From VAZQ01 sp035263865 (GTDB lineage: Bacteria; Pseudomonadota; Alphaproteobacteria; Rhizobiales; Xanthobacteraceae): DNA of 64,000 bases. The notes beneath the pieces were generated by a model that was given only the letters and a program-made list of their open reading frames with translations, searched no databases and was not told the origin of the DNA. The position numbers and the translations under genes are program-made. How positions within the stretch are numbered: the stretch's first letter is position 1; each line of letters begins with the position of its first letter. Positions 44,590 to 53,104 of the stretch are shown here, piece after piece. Location of the stretch: assembly GCA_035263865.1 (NCBI GenBank), contig DATFQX010000052.1:29101-93100 (forward strand), in the 5' to 3' direction.

Positions 44590-45282
44590 ATGCGAGCCGC
44601 TGAACTTCAGGTCATAGCGGGGGGCGGCATCGCTGCCGCGTTGAAAGAGCTTGCGGTGCTGTTCGAGCGTGCCTCCGGCCATAAGGTCGTTATTCGTTAC
44701 GGCACCGCGCCGGAGCTGATCAAGATGGCCGCGAGCGGTGTCCCATTCGATCTTGGTGTGGTGCCCCAGGATGTGTGGACCGACGCCGCCGCGCGCGCAC
44801 AGCTCGCGCCCGGACCGACGCCCGACGTCGCGCGCGTGGGCATCGGCATCGCGGTTCGCAGCGGCGCCCCTAAGCCTGATATTAGCACCGCCGCGGCGCT
44901 CAAGCAGACGCTGCTCAACGCGAAGTCCATCGCCTCGATACCGGCGAGCGCCACCGGCGCTCAGCTTGCCGGTATCTACGAGCGGCTCGGCATCACTGAC
45001 GAGATGAGGGCCAAAACCAAGGCGCAGGCCGCGCCCAAGCACGTCGTCGAGGCGGTCGCGAGCGGCGAGGCCGAGCTCGCAGTGTTCGGACTCAACGTGC
45101 TGATCGACCCGCGCTTGGATATCGTGGGGCCGTTCCCGCCAGACGTGCAGCGCGAGGTGGTCTATGCCGCAGGCTTCGCAAGCAACAGCAAGGAACCGGA
45201 AGCGGCCAAGGCGTTTCTTGCCTATCTGATGAGCCCGCCGGCCATCGCCGTCATCAAGTCCAAAGGCATGAATCCCGGCTGA
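44590..45282 (+). CDS. ModA-like substrate-binding protein without signal peptide
   Basis: 230 residues from the ATG at 44590; ATG 44536 adds 18 residues without a signal sequence. Fold elements: ELQVIAGGGIAAALKELA, GHKVVIRYGTAPELIKM, FDLGVVPQDVWTDAA and an end SPPAIAVIKSKGMNPG, as in molybdate-type binding proteins. The expected secretory signal is missing, as seen in a branch of these proteins in rhizobia. No permease or ATPase genes follow, so an orphan. A binding role in the cytoplasm, or an unusual start, is possible. Confidence 0.8.
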   Translation: MRAAELQVIAGGGIAAALKELAVLFERASGHKVVIRYGTAPELIKMAASGVPFDLGVVPQDVWTDAAARAQLAPGPTPDVARVGIGIAVRSGAPKPDISTAAALKQTLLNAKSIASIPASATGAQLAGIYERLGITDEMRAKTKAQAAPKHVVEAVASGEAELAVFGLNVLIDPRLDIVGPFPPDVQREVVYAAGFASNSKEPEAAKAFLAYLMSPPAIAVIKSKGMNPG

Positions 45283-45329
45283 ACCAGGTTCGAGCGCAAG
45301 TCTCGGACGCAAGACCAAGGGCAAAGCAA

Positions 45330-46334
45330 ATGAAACCGAAGGCAAAGGTGCTCACAACGGCCATCGCGATCTCTCTGCTGGCGGCGCTCACGCTGGCAGG
45401 AGTGCCGTACGACGTCGCCCGCGGGCAGAGCCCGGAAAAACTGACCGTTCGTTTCACTTGGAAGCTCAAGGGCGAGTATGCGCCGCTCTATGTCGCTCTG
45501 CAGAAGGGCTATTACAATGCCGAAGGTCTCGACGTGCAGCTGTCCGAAGGCAACGGCGCGCAGAACGTGCTCAAGGCGCTCGCGTCCGGCAACGAAAACT
45601 TCGGCTATGGGCCGGCGGTCGCCGCCGCGCGGGCGGTGAGCCAGGGCCTGCCGGTCAAGGTCGTCGCGCTCTATCAGACCAGCGCGCCGATGGCTGTCAT
45701 TGCTTTTCCCGACACGCCGCTGAAGGGCCCAAAGGACATCGAGGGCAAGCGGCTCGCGATCTCGGTGGGTGAGACGTTCGGCGACATGATCCGCCCGTTC
45801 ACGCGCATCAACAACATCGATCTCGGCAAGGTCCAGCTCATCCAGATGGACGCGTCGGCGCGCACCTCGCAGTTTCTCACGCGCAAGGTCGACATCATGT
45901 CGGTCTATCTGAGCAACGAGCTGCCGCAGATCGAGAAGCGCGCGGGCGTGAAGTTCAACGTGATCAAGGTGACCGATTTCGGCCTCAACGTGCTCGGCGC
46001 CTCGATGTATGTCAGCAACGCTTTTGCCGAGCAGAAGCCCGATACGGTGAAGAAGCTGCTGCGCGCGACCGCGAAAGGCTATCGCGACGCCATGGCGGAT
46101 CCGAAAGCGGCGGCGAAAATAATGGCCAGCCACATGGCGGTGCCTGAGCAGCCGGACGTGCTCGAGCAGCAGGTCGAGGCGACCATGGTCACCACCAATG
46201 CTCCGGCGGGCAAGCCGATTGGTTGGCAGTCCGAAGCCGACTGGCGCGCAAACCTCGATCTGTTGAAGGAAACTGGCGACATCGACGATATCAAGCCGCT
46301 GAGCAGCTACTTCACCAACGCGTATCTGCAGTAA
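45330..46334 (+). CDS. NMT1/SsuA-type ABC substrate-binding protein
   Basis: 334 residues with a signal peptide TTAIAISLLAALTLAGV. Mature part: LTVRFTWKLKGEYAPLYVA, GYYNAEGLDVQLSEGNGAQ, LKGPKDIEGKRLAISVG and a C-terminal helical lobe, the layout of thiamine-pyrimidine or sulfonate/nitrate-type binding proteins. No permease or ATPase gene adjoins it; the ModA-like gene before it is 47 bp away, so they may be cotranscribed. Substrate unknown. Confidence 0.9.
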   Translation: MKPKAKVLTTAIAISLLAALTLAGVPYDVARGQSPEKLTVRFTWKLKGEYAPLYVALQKGYYNAEGLDVQLSEGNGAQNVLKALASGNENFGYGPAVAAARAVSQGLPVKVVALYQTSAPMAVIAFPDTPLKGPKDIEGKRLAISVGETFGDMIRPFTRINNIDLGKVQLIQMDASARTSQFLTRKVDIMSVYLSNELPQIEKRAGVKFNVIKVTDFGLNVLGASMYVSNAFAEQKPDTVKKLLRATAKGYRDAMADPKAAAKIMASHMAVPEQPDVLEQQVEATMVTTNAPAGKPIGWQSEADWRANLDLLKETGDIDDIKPLSSYFTNAYLQ

Positions 46335-46353
46335 CCCGGATCAAGCGCAGTTC

Positions 46354-46441
46354 GTAGGATGGGTTTCGCTTGTGCGCGAAACCCATCACCCGCTGCCGCG
46401 CGCGAAGTCATGGGTTTCGCTCACGCTCAACCCATCCTACG
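46354..46441. repeat. Palindromic intergenic repeat element, copy 1
   Basis: Outer arms GTAGGATGGGTT (46354-46365) and AACCCATCCTAC (46429-46440) are exact reverse complements. Inside are smaller hairpins, such as GGGTTTCGC with GCGAAACCC around TTGT. Same family as the elements at 47326, 51982 and 52516. It is REP-like and lies between the NMT1-type gene and the DCC protein gene. Confidence 0.85.
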
Positions 46442-46481
46442 GTCCTGCGCCAGGACCTCCGTTGCGCCGGTCGTCCCGCGG

Positions 46482-46940
46482 GTGTTTGCTTTTTGCGTGC
46501 AAGCCAACCGATCGATCGTCCTTGATCTAGCGAGTCCGGGCGGCATCAACTCGCCATACGGCCTGATCGTGTTCGACGGCGTGTGCGTCCTATGCTCGCG
46601 CGGCTGCCGCTTCGTCAGCAAACGTGATCGCCGCGGCTATTTTCGCTTCGTCCCAATGCAGTTGGCCGAGGGACGCTCCCTCGCGCAACAGCTCGGGATC
46701 GATCCTGACCGGCCGGACTCGTTTGCGTTCGTGGCATCCGGCCAAGCTTACGTAAAATCCGAAGCAGTGCTGCGCATTGCGCGCGAGCTCCCCGGCTGGC
46801 AATGGACCTGGGTCTTCCACTTCTTCCCAAGGCTCATCCGCGACGCGATCTATGACTTGGTCGCGCGCAACCGCTACCGCTGGTTTGGCCGTCGCGACGC
46901 CTGCATGCTGCCGGCCTCGGATCGTTCCTGGCCGTGGTGA
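46482..46940 (+). CDS. DCC-family (DUF393) thiol-disulfide oxidoreductase-like protein
   Basis: About 152 residues if started at the GTG at 46482; GTG 46497 is another option. ATGs at 46359 and 46410 lie in the palindromic repeat and are unlikely. Core signature VFDGVCVLCSRGCRFV has the DxxCxLC motif, followed by YFRFVPMQLAEGRSLA, and RYRWFGRRDACMLP ends the family domain with another cysteine. Such small proteins are thought to be redox-active through the CxxC pair. Start uncertain, identity firm. Confidence 0.85.
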   Translation: MFAFCVQANRSIVLDLASPGGINSPYGLIVFDGVCVLCSRGCRFVSKRDRRGYFRFVPMQLAEGRSLAQQLGIDPDRPDSFAFVASGQAYVKSEAVLRIARELPGWQWTWVFHFFPRLIRDAIYDLVARNRYRWFGRRDACMLPASDRSWPW

Positions 46941-47740
46941 AGCGCGGGGCTGTCCGGCGAATGAACGCTCTTTGCGAATTCATGCTCGGATTTTGCTTGG
47001 TGACGGGTTCTGCATCAGAAGTGCCGCCAACTCGCTTCAAATCAAAATCGGTCACCGCTTCCCGAGCTATGCATCGGCAAATTGTCGAAGCACGCGCGCG
47101 GCTTATCCGGCGGTATGTGGCAAACGCGTCACACTGCCGGGCGATGTGGATCGCAAGCGCAATCTGGATGGAACCGAGCAACCCTCCTGGATGTTGAGCG
47201 CGCAGGTGGGGCGGGGGGGGACGCAAACCTTCCGCGCGTATTGGATCGATGGGCGGCGACGGGCCGCTGCGCAGACGCCACAGCGGAAAAGGCCGTGCCG
47301 TTCCCGCGCTGTCCGTCGATCCTGAGCTTCGCTGCGCTCAACCCATTTTACGGGGATCGCTCGCGCATACGGTGGGGCGGGGATTGGCGTGATCCGCCGC
47401 AAGCGTGGGTGCGTGAGATGGGTTGAGCCTAGCGAAGCGCCGCATGAAGCAATGCCGCGGGGGCGCGGACATGTCGGAACGGGGGGCGCGGCATAAATAC
47501 CGACGACGGCAGGATCATCGCGCGGTTCCAACGCTTGACGACTGAGCTATTGGTGCAGAAACGGTTGGGCCAGTGGCATCCGGAGTTGGTCGACGACCTC
47601 TATCGGACCTCGCTGGAGATTGAGCAGCGTGGCCTCAAGAAGACCCCGGAGTAACGAAGCGCCATGGTGCGGGCCTATGAGGAAGCAAGCTGGCTCGCAG
47701 AATTGGAAAATTTGAGTGGGACAGGAAAGACTTCGTAGGC
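46941..47740 (+). other. Gene-poor 800-bp stretch with repeat and a short coding-like remnant
   Basis: Between the DCC protein gene and the molybdenum hydroxylase operon. It contains the inverted-repeat pair at 47326-47438. From about 47496 to the TAA at 47652-47654 a plus frame reads RIIARFQRLTTELLVQKRL and HPELVDDLYRTSLEIEQRG, whose composition looks coding but which lacks an ATG. I take it as a possible gene remnant. A plus frame of 87 residues at 46934-47197 shows nothing recognisable. Confidence 0.4.
47326..47438. repeat. Palindromic intergenic repeat element, copy 2 (diverged)
   Basis: Left arm GCTTCGCTGCGCTCAACCCA near 47326-47345 and right arm GATGGGTTGAGCCTAGCGAA near 47417-47436 are imperfect reverse complements. 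The internal part differs from copy 1. Same core as the other copies (GGGTTGAGC/GCTCAACCC). The outer GTAGG ends are decayed (TTTTACGG on one side). Confidence 0.7.
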
Positions 47741-49957
47741 TCAACCCTGCAACTTATCGAGCGTGATGGGCAGCTCGCGCACGCGTTTGCCGGTGGCGTG
47801 ATAGACGGCGTTGGCGATTGCGGCGGCGACGCCGACGATGCCGATCTCGCCCACCCCCTTGATGCCGAGTGGATTGATGGTCGCGTCCGGCTCCTCGACG
47901 AAGATTACCTTGATGTCGTGTACGTCGGCATTCACCGGCACGTGATATTCGGCGATGTTCGCGTTCATGATGCGGCCGAACGCGTGATCGATCAGCGTCT
48001 CCTCGTGCAGCGCCATACCGATCCCCCACACCACGGCGCCCATGATTTGGCTCGTCGCGGTCTTGGTGTTGAGGATGCGTCCGGCGGCGACCGCGTTGAC
48101 GACGCGGGTGACGCGGATGACGCCGAGCTCCTCGTCGACCTTGACCTCGGCGAACACCGCCGAATGCGTGTTGTGCGCGCGCTCCGCGTACTCGGGAAAG
48201 CTCGTCTCTTCCTCCTGCTCGATGCGCTCGACGCCGCCGTGGCGCATCGCATCCGTAATCGACACCGCGCGCGAGGGATCGCGCTTGCTCACCAACTTGC
48301 CGTCGGCGAGGGCGACGTCGTCCGCCGCGGTGTCGTGAAGGCGCGAATTCGGCATGCGCTTGGCGATCCGCAACAACTCCTTGCGCACCGCCTCGGCCGT
48401 GGTCGCGATTCCGTTCGCGACCGAAGCCGCCATCCATGAGCCGCCCTCGACCGGCGATGCCGGCAGGCCCGAGTCGCCGAGCTTGATGGTGATGGCCTCG
48501 AGCGGCAGCCCCAGCATGTCGGCGGCGACCTGCGCCATGATCGTATGCGTGCCGGTGCCGATGTCGGAGCACCCGCAAGCGACTTCCGCGTGTCCGTTGG
48601 CGGAGAGCACGATGCGCACCGTGATGGCCATCTGCCACGCGTCCCACACGCCCGTCGCCATGCCCCAGCCGACGAGCTCGCTGCCCTCGCGCATGGAGCG
48701 CGGCTCGCTGCTGCGCCGCTCCCAGCCGAAGGCTTGCGCGCCCTGCTGGTAACACTCGCGCAGCTTCTTGCTGCTGTAGGGCTTGTCGGCGTTCTGGTCG
48801 CGGTCCGAATAGCAGCGCAGGCGCAGCTCCAGCGGATCGAGCTTGAGCGCGACCGCAAGCTCGTCCATCGCGCTTTCGAGCGCAAACGAGCCGGGCGCCG
48901 CGCTCGGGCAGCGCATATCGCAGGAGGTCGCAAGGTCGAGCTTGGCGAGCTTGTGTATGTATTTCGCGTTGGCGCATTTGTAGAGGAGGCCGGACCCGCC
49001 GGTCTCCTGCCGGTAAAAATCCTCGTATTGCGAGGTCACCGTGACAGCGTCGTGGGTGATGGCCTCTAGCGTGCCGGCGGCCGTGGCGCCGAGTTGGATG
49101 CGCTGGAGCATGGCCGGCCGGTAGCCGAGCTGATACATCTGCTGGCGCCGCAGCACGAGCCGCACCGAGCGCTTCAGCGCGCGCGCTGCAAGCCCCGCGA
49201 GCACCGCCTGGTATTGCGGGCGCAGCCCCGAACCAAATCCGCCGCCCATATACGGCCCGACGACCCGAACGTCGTCCGCTTTCATCTCGAATACGTTCGC
49301 GACATAGCGCTGCACGTTCTGCACGCCTTGCGTCTTGTCGTAGATTGTGAGCTTGCCGTCGCGTTCGTAGACCACCGTCGAGGCGAACAGCTCCATCGGG
49401 TTGTGGTGCTCGATCGGCACGTAATACTCCGCCTCGTGCCGCACTTTTGCCGCGCCGAAGGCCCGTTCCGCGTCACCGCGCGGCTTGGGCGGACTTAACA
49501 TGGTCTCGCCCGGCTTCAAGGCGACCGCGTCAGTGCGCCGGCGATGGAGGTCGGTGACGTGCGCCTTTTCGTCGTAGTCGACGCGCACCAGCGAGGCCGC
49601 GAAGCGCGCGATCTCCCACTCCTCGGCGACGACCAGCGCGATCGGCTGGTTGTTGAACAAAATCTTGTCGTCGTAGAGCGGGCGGAACGGCGAGCCTTCC
49701 GGCGCGACCTCGTCCTTGTAGGCATCGTCGCTCTTCGCCATGCGCGGTCGGTTCTCGTGCGTGAGCACAGCGAGCACGCCGGCAACGCGCAATGCCTCGC
49801 TCGCATCGATATGCTTGATGCGGCCCTTGGCGATGCTGGAGGTGACCACCGCGGCGTGCGCGAGGCCCCGGGTGTTGTATTCGGCGGCGTATTTCGCCGC
49901 GCCGGTGACTTTCGCGCGGCCGTCGATGCGTGACGTTGGCGTGCCGATATAGGTCAT
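47741..49957 (-). CDS. Xanthine-dehydrogenase-family molybdopterin-binding subunit (PaoC/YagR type)
   Basis: 738 residues, usual length. N-terminal GTPTSRIDGRAKVTGAAKY is the family start. YMGGGFGSGLRPQ is the conserved GGGFGxK-like loop, SAAPGSFALESAMDEL precedes the cofactor site, and catalytic glutamate lies in IKGVGEIGIVGVAAAIANAV at the C-terminus. It holds the Mo cofactor and oxidises aldehydes or heterocycles by hydroxylation. Third gene of the 51711-to-47741 operon, separated from the FAD subunit by 231 bp containing a repeat. Confidence 0.93.
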   Translation of the reverse strand: MTYIGTPTSRIDGRAKVTGAAKYAAEYNTRGLAHAAVVTSSIAKGRIKHIDASEALRVAGVLAVLTHENRPRMAKSDDAYKDEVAPEGSPFRPLYDDKILFNNQPIALVVAEEWEIARFAASLVRVDYDEKAHVTDLHRRRTDAVALKPGETMLSPPKPRGDAERAFGAAKVRHEAEYYVPIEHHNPMELFASTVVYERDGKLTIYDKTQGVQNVQRYVANVFEMKADDVRVVGPYMGGGFGSGLRPQYQAVLAGLAARALKRSVRLVLRRQQMYQLGYRPAMLQRIQLGATAAGTLEAITHDAVTVTSQYEDFYRQETGGSGLLYKCANAKYIHKLAKLDLATSCDMRCPSAAPGSFALESAMDELAVALKLDPLELRLRCYSDRDQNADKPYSSKKLRECYQQGAQAFGWERRSSEPRSMREGSELVGWGMATGVWDAWQMAITVRIVLSANGHAEVACGCSDIGTGTHTIMAQVAADMLGLPLEAITIKLGDSGLPASPVEGGSWMAASVANGIATTAEAVRKELLRIAKRMPNSRLHDTAADDVALADGKLVSKRDPSRAVSITDAMRHGGVERIEQEEETSFPEYAERAHNTHSAVFAEVKVDEELGVIRVTRVVNAVAAGRILNTKTATSQIMGAVVWGIGMALHEETLIDHAFGRIMNANIAEYHVPVNADVHDIKVIFVEEPDATINPLGIKGVGEIGIVGVAAAIANAVYHATGKRVRELPITLDKLQG

Positions 49958-50007
49958 GCGGCTGCTCGCTTTGGGCTCCGAAAGTGCGCGGCAGACTCGG
50001 TATGCTT

Positions 50008-50131
50008 CCTCTCCCCCTTTGGGGAGAGGGTTGGGGTGAGCGGGTTACCGGCCATACGGATGGACCTGAACCCCCTCACCCATTCCTTCACGTTGCAAAA
50101 GCGAGCAGTCCTCTCCCCGGCGGGGAGAGGG
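50008..50131. repeat. Intergenic palindromic element inside the hydroxylase operon
   Basis: CCTCTCCCCCTTTGGGGAGAGG (a hairpin, 50009-50029) and CCTCTCCCCGGCGGGGAGAGG (50109-50130) flank a core with GGGTGAG and CTCACCC. The layout is that of the common dispersed GGGGAGAGG repeat. It sits between the FAD and Mo subunit genes, where a structured spacer could affect mRNA stability and subunit ratio. Confidence 0.75.
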
Positions 50132-50188
50132 CACAAGCGGCGATAGCGTGCGCGCCCGATAGCCGACTGTGCTGCGATGGCCATCACC

Positions 50189-51205
50189 TCACCGAATCTT
50201 CTTGTCGGACTGCGATTGCGGCGTGCCTTGCGCGGCTTGCGTGAGCGCGCGTACGATGCCGCGCCGCGCGAACTCGATCTTGAAGGAATTGTGCGCGTAG
50301 CCGCGAGCTTCCCGCAGCAGCACATCGGCGGCGCGGGTAAACGCGGCGCGATTGGCCGCCTCACCGCGCAGCGCCGCCTCCGCCGCCTTATCGCGCCAGG
50401 GCTTATGCGCAACGCCACCCAGCGCCAGGCGCGCTTCTTTGATGGTCCCGCCCTCGAGCTCGAGCGCGGCGGCGATCGACACGAGCGCAAACGCATAGGA
50501 GAGCCGGTCGCGGATTTTGAGATACGTGTAATTGGCGGCAAAGCCCTGCGGCGGAAGCTCGACCGCGGTGACGATCTCGTCGTGCGCGAGGTTGGTGTCG
50601 CGCTCCGGCATGTCGCCGGGGAGCCGATGGAAATCGGCAAACGCGATCGCGCGCTCGCCCGAAGGCCCGGCCACGTGCACCTTGGCCTCGAGTGCGGCGA
50701 GCGCCACGCCCATGTCGGAGGGATGCGTGGCGATGCACGCCTCGCTCGCGCCGAGGATTGCGTGCATGCGGTTGAGCCCGTTGATGGCGGAGCAGCCGCT
50801 GCCGGGCTGACGTTTATTGCAGGGCGTGGTGACGTCGTAGAAATAGCAGCAGCGCGTGCGCTGCAGGAGATTGCCGCCGGTCGAGGCCATGTTGCGCAGC
50901 TGCTGCGAGGCACCGGCAAGAATCGCGCTTGTAAGCAGCGGATAGCGTTGCGCCACCAGCGGGTGATAGGCGAGGTCGGAATTCGGCACGAGCGCGCCGA
51001 TGCGCACGCCGCCGTCACGTGTCTCTTCCACCGCCTTGAGCGGCAAGCGCGTGATGTCGATGAGCCGCGTCGGCCGCTCGACATCCTCCTTCATGAGGTC
51101 GATGAGGTTGGTACCGCCGGCGATGAATTTCGCCTTCGGATCGGCGGCGATGCGGCGCACGGCGTCGGCGACGTCGGTGGCGCGTGCGTACGCAAAGTTG
51201 ATCAT
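50189..51205 (-). CDS. FAD-binding subunit of molybdenum hydroxylase (PaoB/YagS type)
   Basis: 338 residues from the ATG at 51205, which overlaps the stop of the [2Fe-2S] gene by 4 bp. FAD motifs: FIAGGTNLIDLMKEDVERP and NMASTGGNLLQRTRCC. The loop after it has RCCYFYD then TPCNKRQPGSGC, cysteines that in E. coli PaoB hold an extra [4Fe-4S] cluster. Coupled translation with the iron-sulfur subunit. The end of the protein is GTPQSQSDKKIR, near the repeat element. Confidence 0.92.
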   Translation of the reverse strand: MINFAYARATDVADAVRRIAADPKAKFIAGGTNLIDLMKEDVERPTRLIDITRLPLKAVEETRDGGVRIGALVPNSDLAYHPLVAQRYPLLTSAILAGASQQLRNMASTGGNLLQRTRCCYFYDVTTPCNKRQPGSGCSAINGLNRMHAILGASEACIATHPSDMGVALAALEAKVHVAGPSGERAIAFADFHRLPGDMPERDTNLAHDEIVTAVELPPQGFAANYTYLKIRDRLSYAFALVSIAAALELEGGTIKEARLALGGVAHKPWRDKAAEAALRGEAANRAAFTRAADVLLREARGYAHNSFKIEFARRGIVRALTQAAQGTPQSQSDKKIR

Positions 51206-51711
51206 GATCGCCCCATCGCCTGCTGGATCGCCGCCAGTATGTTGGGATAGGCCCCGCAGCGGCAGACATTGCCGCTCATGAGTTCGCGGATCTCGTCTGC
51301 GGTCTTCGCTTTCCCTTCGGCGATGAGGCCGGCCGCGGAGCAGATTTGTCCCGGCGTGCAGTAGCCGCACTGGAACGCGTCGTGGTCGATGAACGCCTGC
51401 TGCAGCGCATGCAGTGTATCGTCCGTAGCCAAACCCTCGATCGTCGTCACCTTGGCGCCGTCCTGCATGACGGCGAGCGCGAGGCAGGAATTGATTCGCC
51501 GCCCATTTACGAGCACCGTGCACGCGCCGCATTGGCCGTGGTCGCAGCCTTTCTTGGTGCCCGTGAGGTCGAGACGGTCGCGCAGCGCGTCGAGCAGCGT
51601 GGTCCAGGGCGCGAGCGTGAGCTTGCGCTCGACGCCATTGACTGTCAGCGTCACCGGCATCTTCTCCGGCACCGCGATGCTATCCCCGCTCGCCGTGCTC
51701 GTTTTCGCCAT
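51202..51711 (-). CDS. [2Fe-2S] subunit of molybdenum hydroxylase (PaoA/YagT type, no Tat signal)
   Basis: 169 residues. The ferredoxin-like cluster uses CDHGQCGACTVLVNG and the C before LALAVM; the helical domain cluster uses CGYCTPGQICSA and CRCGAY. The N-terminus MAKTSTASGDSIAVPEKMP has no twin-arginine signal, unlike E. coli PaoA, so the enzyme should be cytoplasmic. First gene of the operon; it starts 406 bp from the DUF1330 gene on the other strand, and its promoter should lie there. Confidence 0.95.
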   Translation of the reverse strand: MAKTSTASGDSIAVPEKMPVTLTVNGVERKLTLAPWTTLLDALRDRLDLTGTKKGCDHGQCGACTVLVNGRRINSCLALAVMQDGAKVTTIEGLATDDTLHALQQAFIDHDAFQCGYCTPGQICSAAGLIAEGKAKTADEIRELMSGNVCRCGAYPNILAAIQQAMGRS

Positions 51712-52116
51712 TTTTTATTTTCCCCAGGTGTCTCGACAAACAACCGGCGTACCGGTTCCGGCGTCTGTCGCAGGGCTCGTCGAGGTCACTTTCTGCCCTG
51801 CATCAGATCGGTTTGCGCCAAATTGCGCTCACTTGGGCGATCTTGCGCCAGCCAGAGAGCGACGCCTTCAACGTAACATAGCCGAAATTCAGCCGCTATG
51901 CGCTTTGCGTAGGGCTGTCCGTTTGCGAAAAAAACAGGCAAGCGTTCTGGGCGACAAGCTGATTAATTGGCGCGCCGAATGGTAGCCCGGATTGAGCGGA
52001 GCGAAATCCGGGGGGCCAACCAAGGTCGGCTGAGATGACCTTCCCAGGTTTCGCTTCGCTCATCCTGGGCTATCGCTGCTCGACCCCGCTTTCGCCGCAT
52101 CACGAGGATCGAACGC
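51712..52116. other. Divergent intergenic region with palindromic repeat
   Basis: 405 bp between the hydroxylase operon start and the DUF1330 gene. No gene seen. Holds the repeat element at 51982-52073. The promoter for the molybdenum hydroxylase operon probably lies between 51712 and 51980. Confidence 0.4.
51982..52073. repeat. Palindromic intergenic repeat element, copy 3
   Basis: Left arm GTAGCCCGGATTGAGCGGAG (51982-52001) and right arm CTTCGCTCATCCTGGGCTAT (52054-52073) are imperfect reverse complements. The internal arms ATTGAGCGGAGCGAAATCC can also fold. It is a GTAGCCCGGAT-type variant of the GTAGGATGGGT element at 46354 and 52516. Confidence 0.8.
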
Positions 52117-52506
52117 ATGAAAACGTTGACCACGCTGGCATTGGCGGCGCTCGCGGGCGCCGGCATCGGCGCGCTCGCGGTCGAGCGCATCCATGCGCAG
52201 TCGGCCAAGCCGCTGGCCGCTTATTACGTCGTCGAGCTGGACGTGACCAACGAGGACATTTTCTCCAAACAGTGGAGCCCGAAGGCCGACGAGACGATCA
52301 GGGCCGCGGGCGGCGTCTACCTCGTGCGCAGCGCCGACGTCGAGCGTATCGAAGGCGCCGCGCCCAAGCGGCTCCTGATTACCAAATGGGACAATCTCGA
52401 TAAGCTCGCCGCCTGGCGCCAATCCGACGCCTACATGAAGACACTGCCGCTCCTCGACAAAGCGGTGCGTTCGGTGCGCTCCTACGCGGTCGAAGGCGTG
52501 AATTAG
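52117..52506 (+). CDS. Exported DUF1330 protein
   Basis: 129 residues. A signal or anchor segment TLALAALAGAGIGALAVE precedes a DUF1330 domain with AYYVVELDVTNEDIFSKQW and a central AAPKRLLITKWDNLDKLAAW. The family has a dimeric alpha/beta-barrel (Dabb-like) fold; molecular function unknown. It lies between two palindromic repeats (51982 and 52516). Confidence 0.85.
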   Translation: MKTLTTLALAALAGAGIGALAVERIHAQSAKPLAAYYVVELDVTNEDIFSKQWSPKADETIRAAGGVYLVRSADVERIEGAAPKRLLITKWDNLDKLAAWRQSDAYMKTLPLLDKAVRSVRSYAVEGVN

Positions 52507-52515
52507 CTGATGGTT

Positions 52516-52613
52516 CGCAGGATGGGTTGAGCGCGCGTTTGCGCGCGAAACCCATCGAGTGCCACAGCGTGCCGAGATATTGATGGGTTTCGCTCCGCTC
52601 AACCCATCCTGCG
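52516..52613. repeat. Palindromic intergenic repeat element, copy 4
   Basis: Arms CGCAGGATGGGTT (52516-52528) and AACCCATCCTGCG (52601-52613) are exact reverse complements. Within them GCGCGCGTTTGCGCGC forms another hairpin. Placed between the convergent DUF1330 and DUF202 genes, so it may also act in ending both transcripts, though no T-run is seen. Confidence 0.85.
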
Positions 52614-52622
52614 TGTTCTGCC

Positions 52623-53009
52623 TTACTGCGTGGCGACAAATGCGTGGGATAGATAAAGGAACAGCGTACAGCCGAGAAGGAACAGCAGAAGGGCAAGCGC
52701 CAAATCGATCCGCGATCCCGGGCCGGACTCTGGATCTTCGCTGTCGATATTCCTTGCGGTGATGCGAAAGCGCACCGCAGCAATGGCAACCATTGCAGTG
52801 CCTAGAAGAACAAACGCCAGTCCGGCGAGGTTGGCGAATCTGTGGCCCGGCAACGAGAAGGCGCGGCCGGCCAACGAAGGAGCGGCAACCTCGAGGAACA
52901 AATCAAATTTTTCCACGAGGAACCCGAAAGCCATCACGGTAATGGCCGTGCGAACCCAAGCGAGGAACGTCCGCTCATTAGCAGCATGGTCACTGTAGCC
53001 CTGGATCAT
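52623..53009 (-). CDS. DUF202 (YidH-family) membrane protein
   Basis: 128 residues from the ATG at 53009, chosen since CGAGG lies six bases upstream; an ATG at 53024 is possible. Signature ANERTFLAWVRTAITVMAFG begins the first membrane segment; two more follow (LAGLAFVLLGTAMVAIAAV and LALALLLFLLGCTLFLYL). Three-helix inner-membrane protein of unknown function. No partner nearby. Confidence 0.9.
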   Translation of the reverse strand: MIQGYSDHAANERTFLAWVRTAITVMAFGFLVEKFDLFLEVAAPSLAGRAFSLPGHRFANLAGLAFVLLGTAMVAIAAVRFRITARNIDSEDPESGPGSRIDLALALLLFLLGCTLFLYLSHAFVATQ

Positions 53010-53104
53010 CGAAGCCTCGTTCATTGGCAGGTGCGCAAGCCTAGCATCCCCAGCAGGGCATCATTCAATGCATGAAATGACTTTATCGGCTCGCGCGAGG
53101 CGCG

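Noticed and set aside
46359..46481. Upstream ATG starts for the DCC-family protein
   Set aside because: They lie within the palindromic repeat, and the added residues merely translate it.
47547..47744. 65-codon minus-strand frame upstream of the hydroxylase operon end
   Set aside because: Antisense to a better coding-like plus frame (47496-47654), with no recognisable features.
49954..51084. Long 376-codon minus-strand frame across the FAD subunit gene and the repeat
   Set aside because: It is out of frame with the clear FAD-subunit protein, very rich in arginine and serine, and has no family features.
46354..52613. CRISPR array
   Set aside because: The repeats are palindromic, few, unevenly spaced and separated by genes; no regular spacers.
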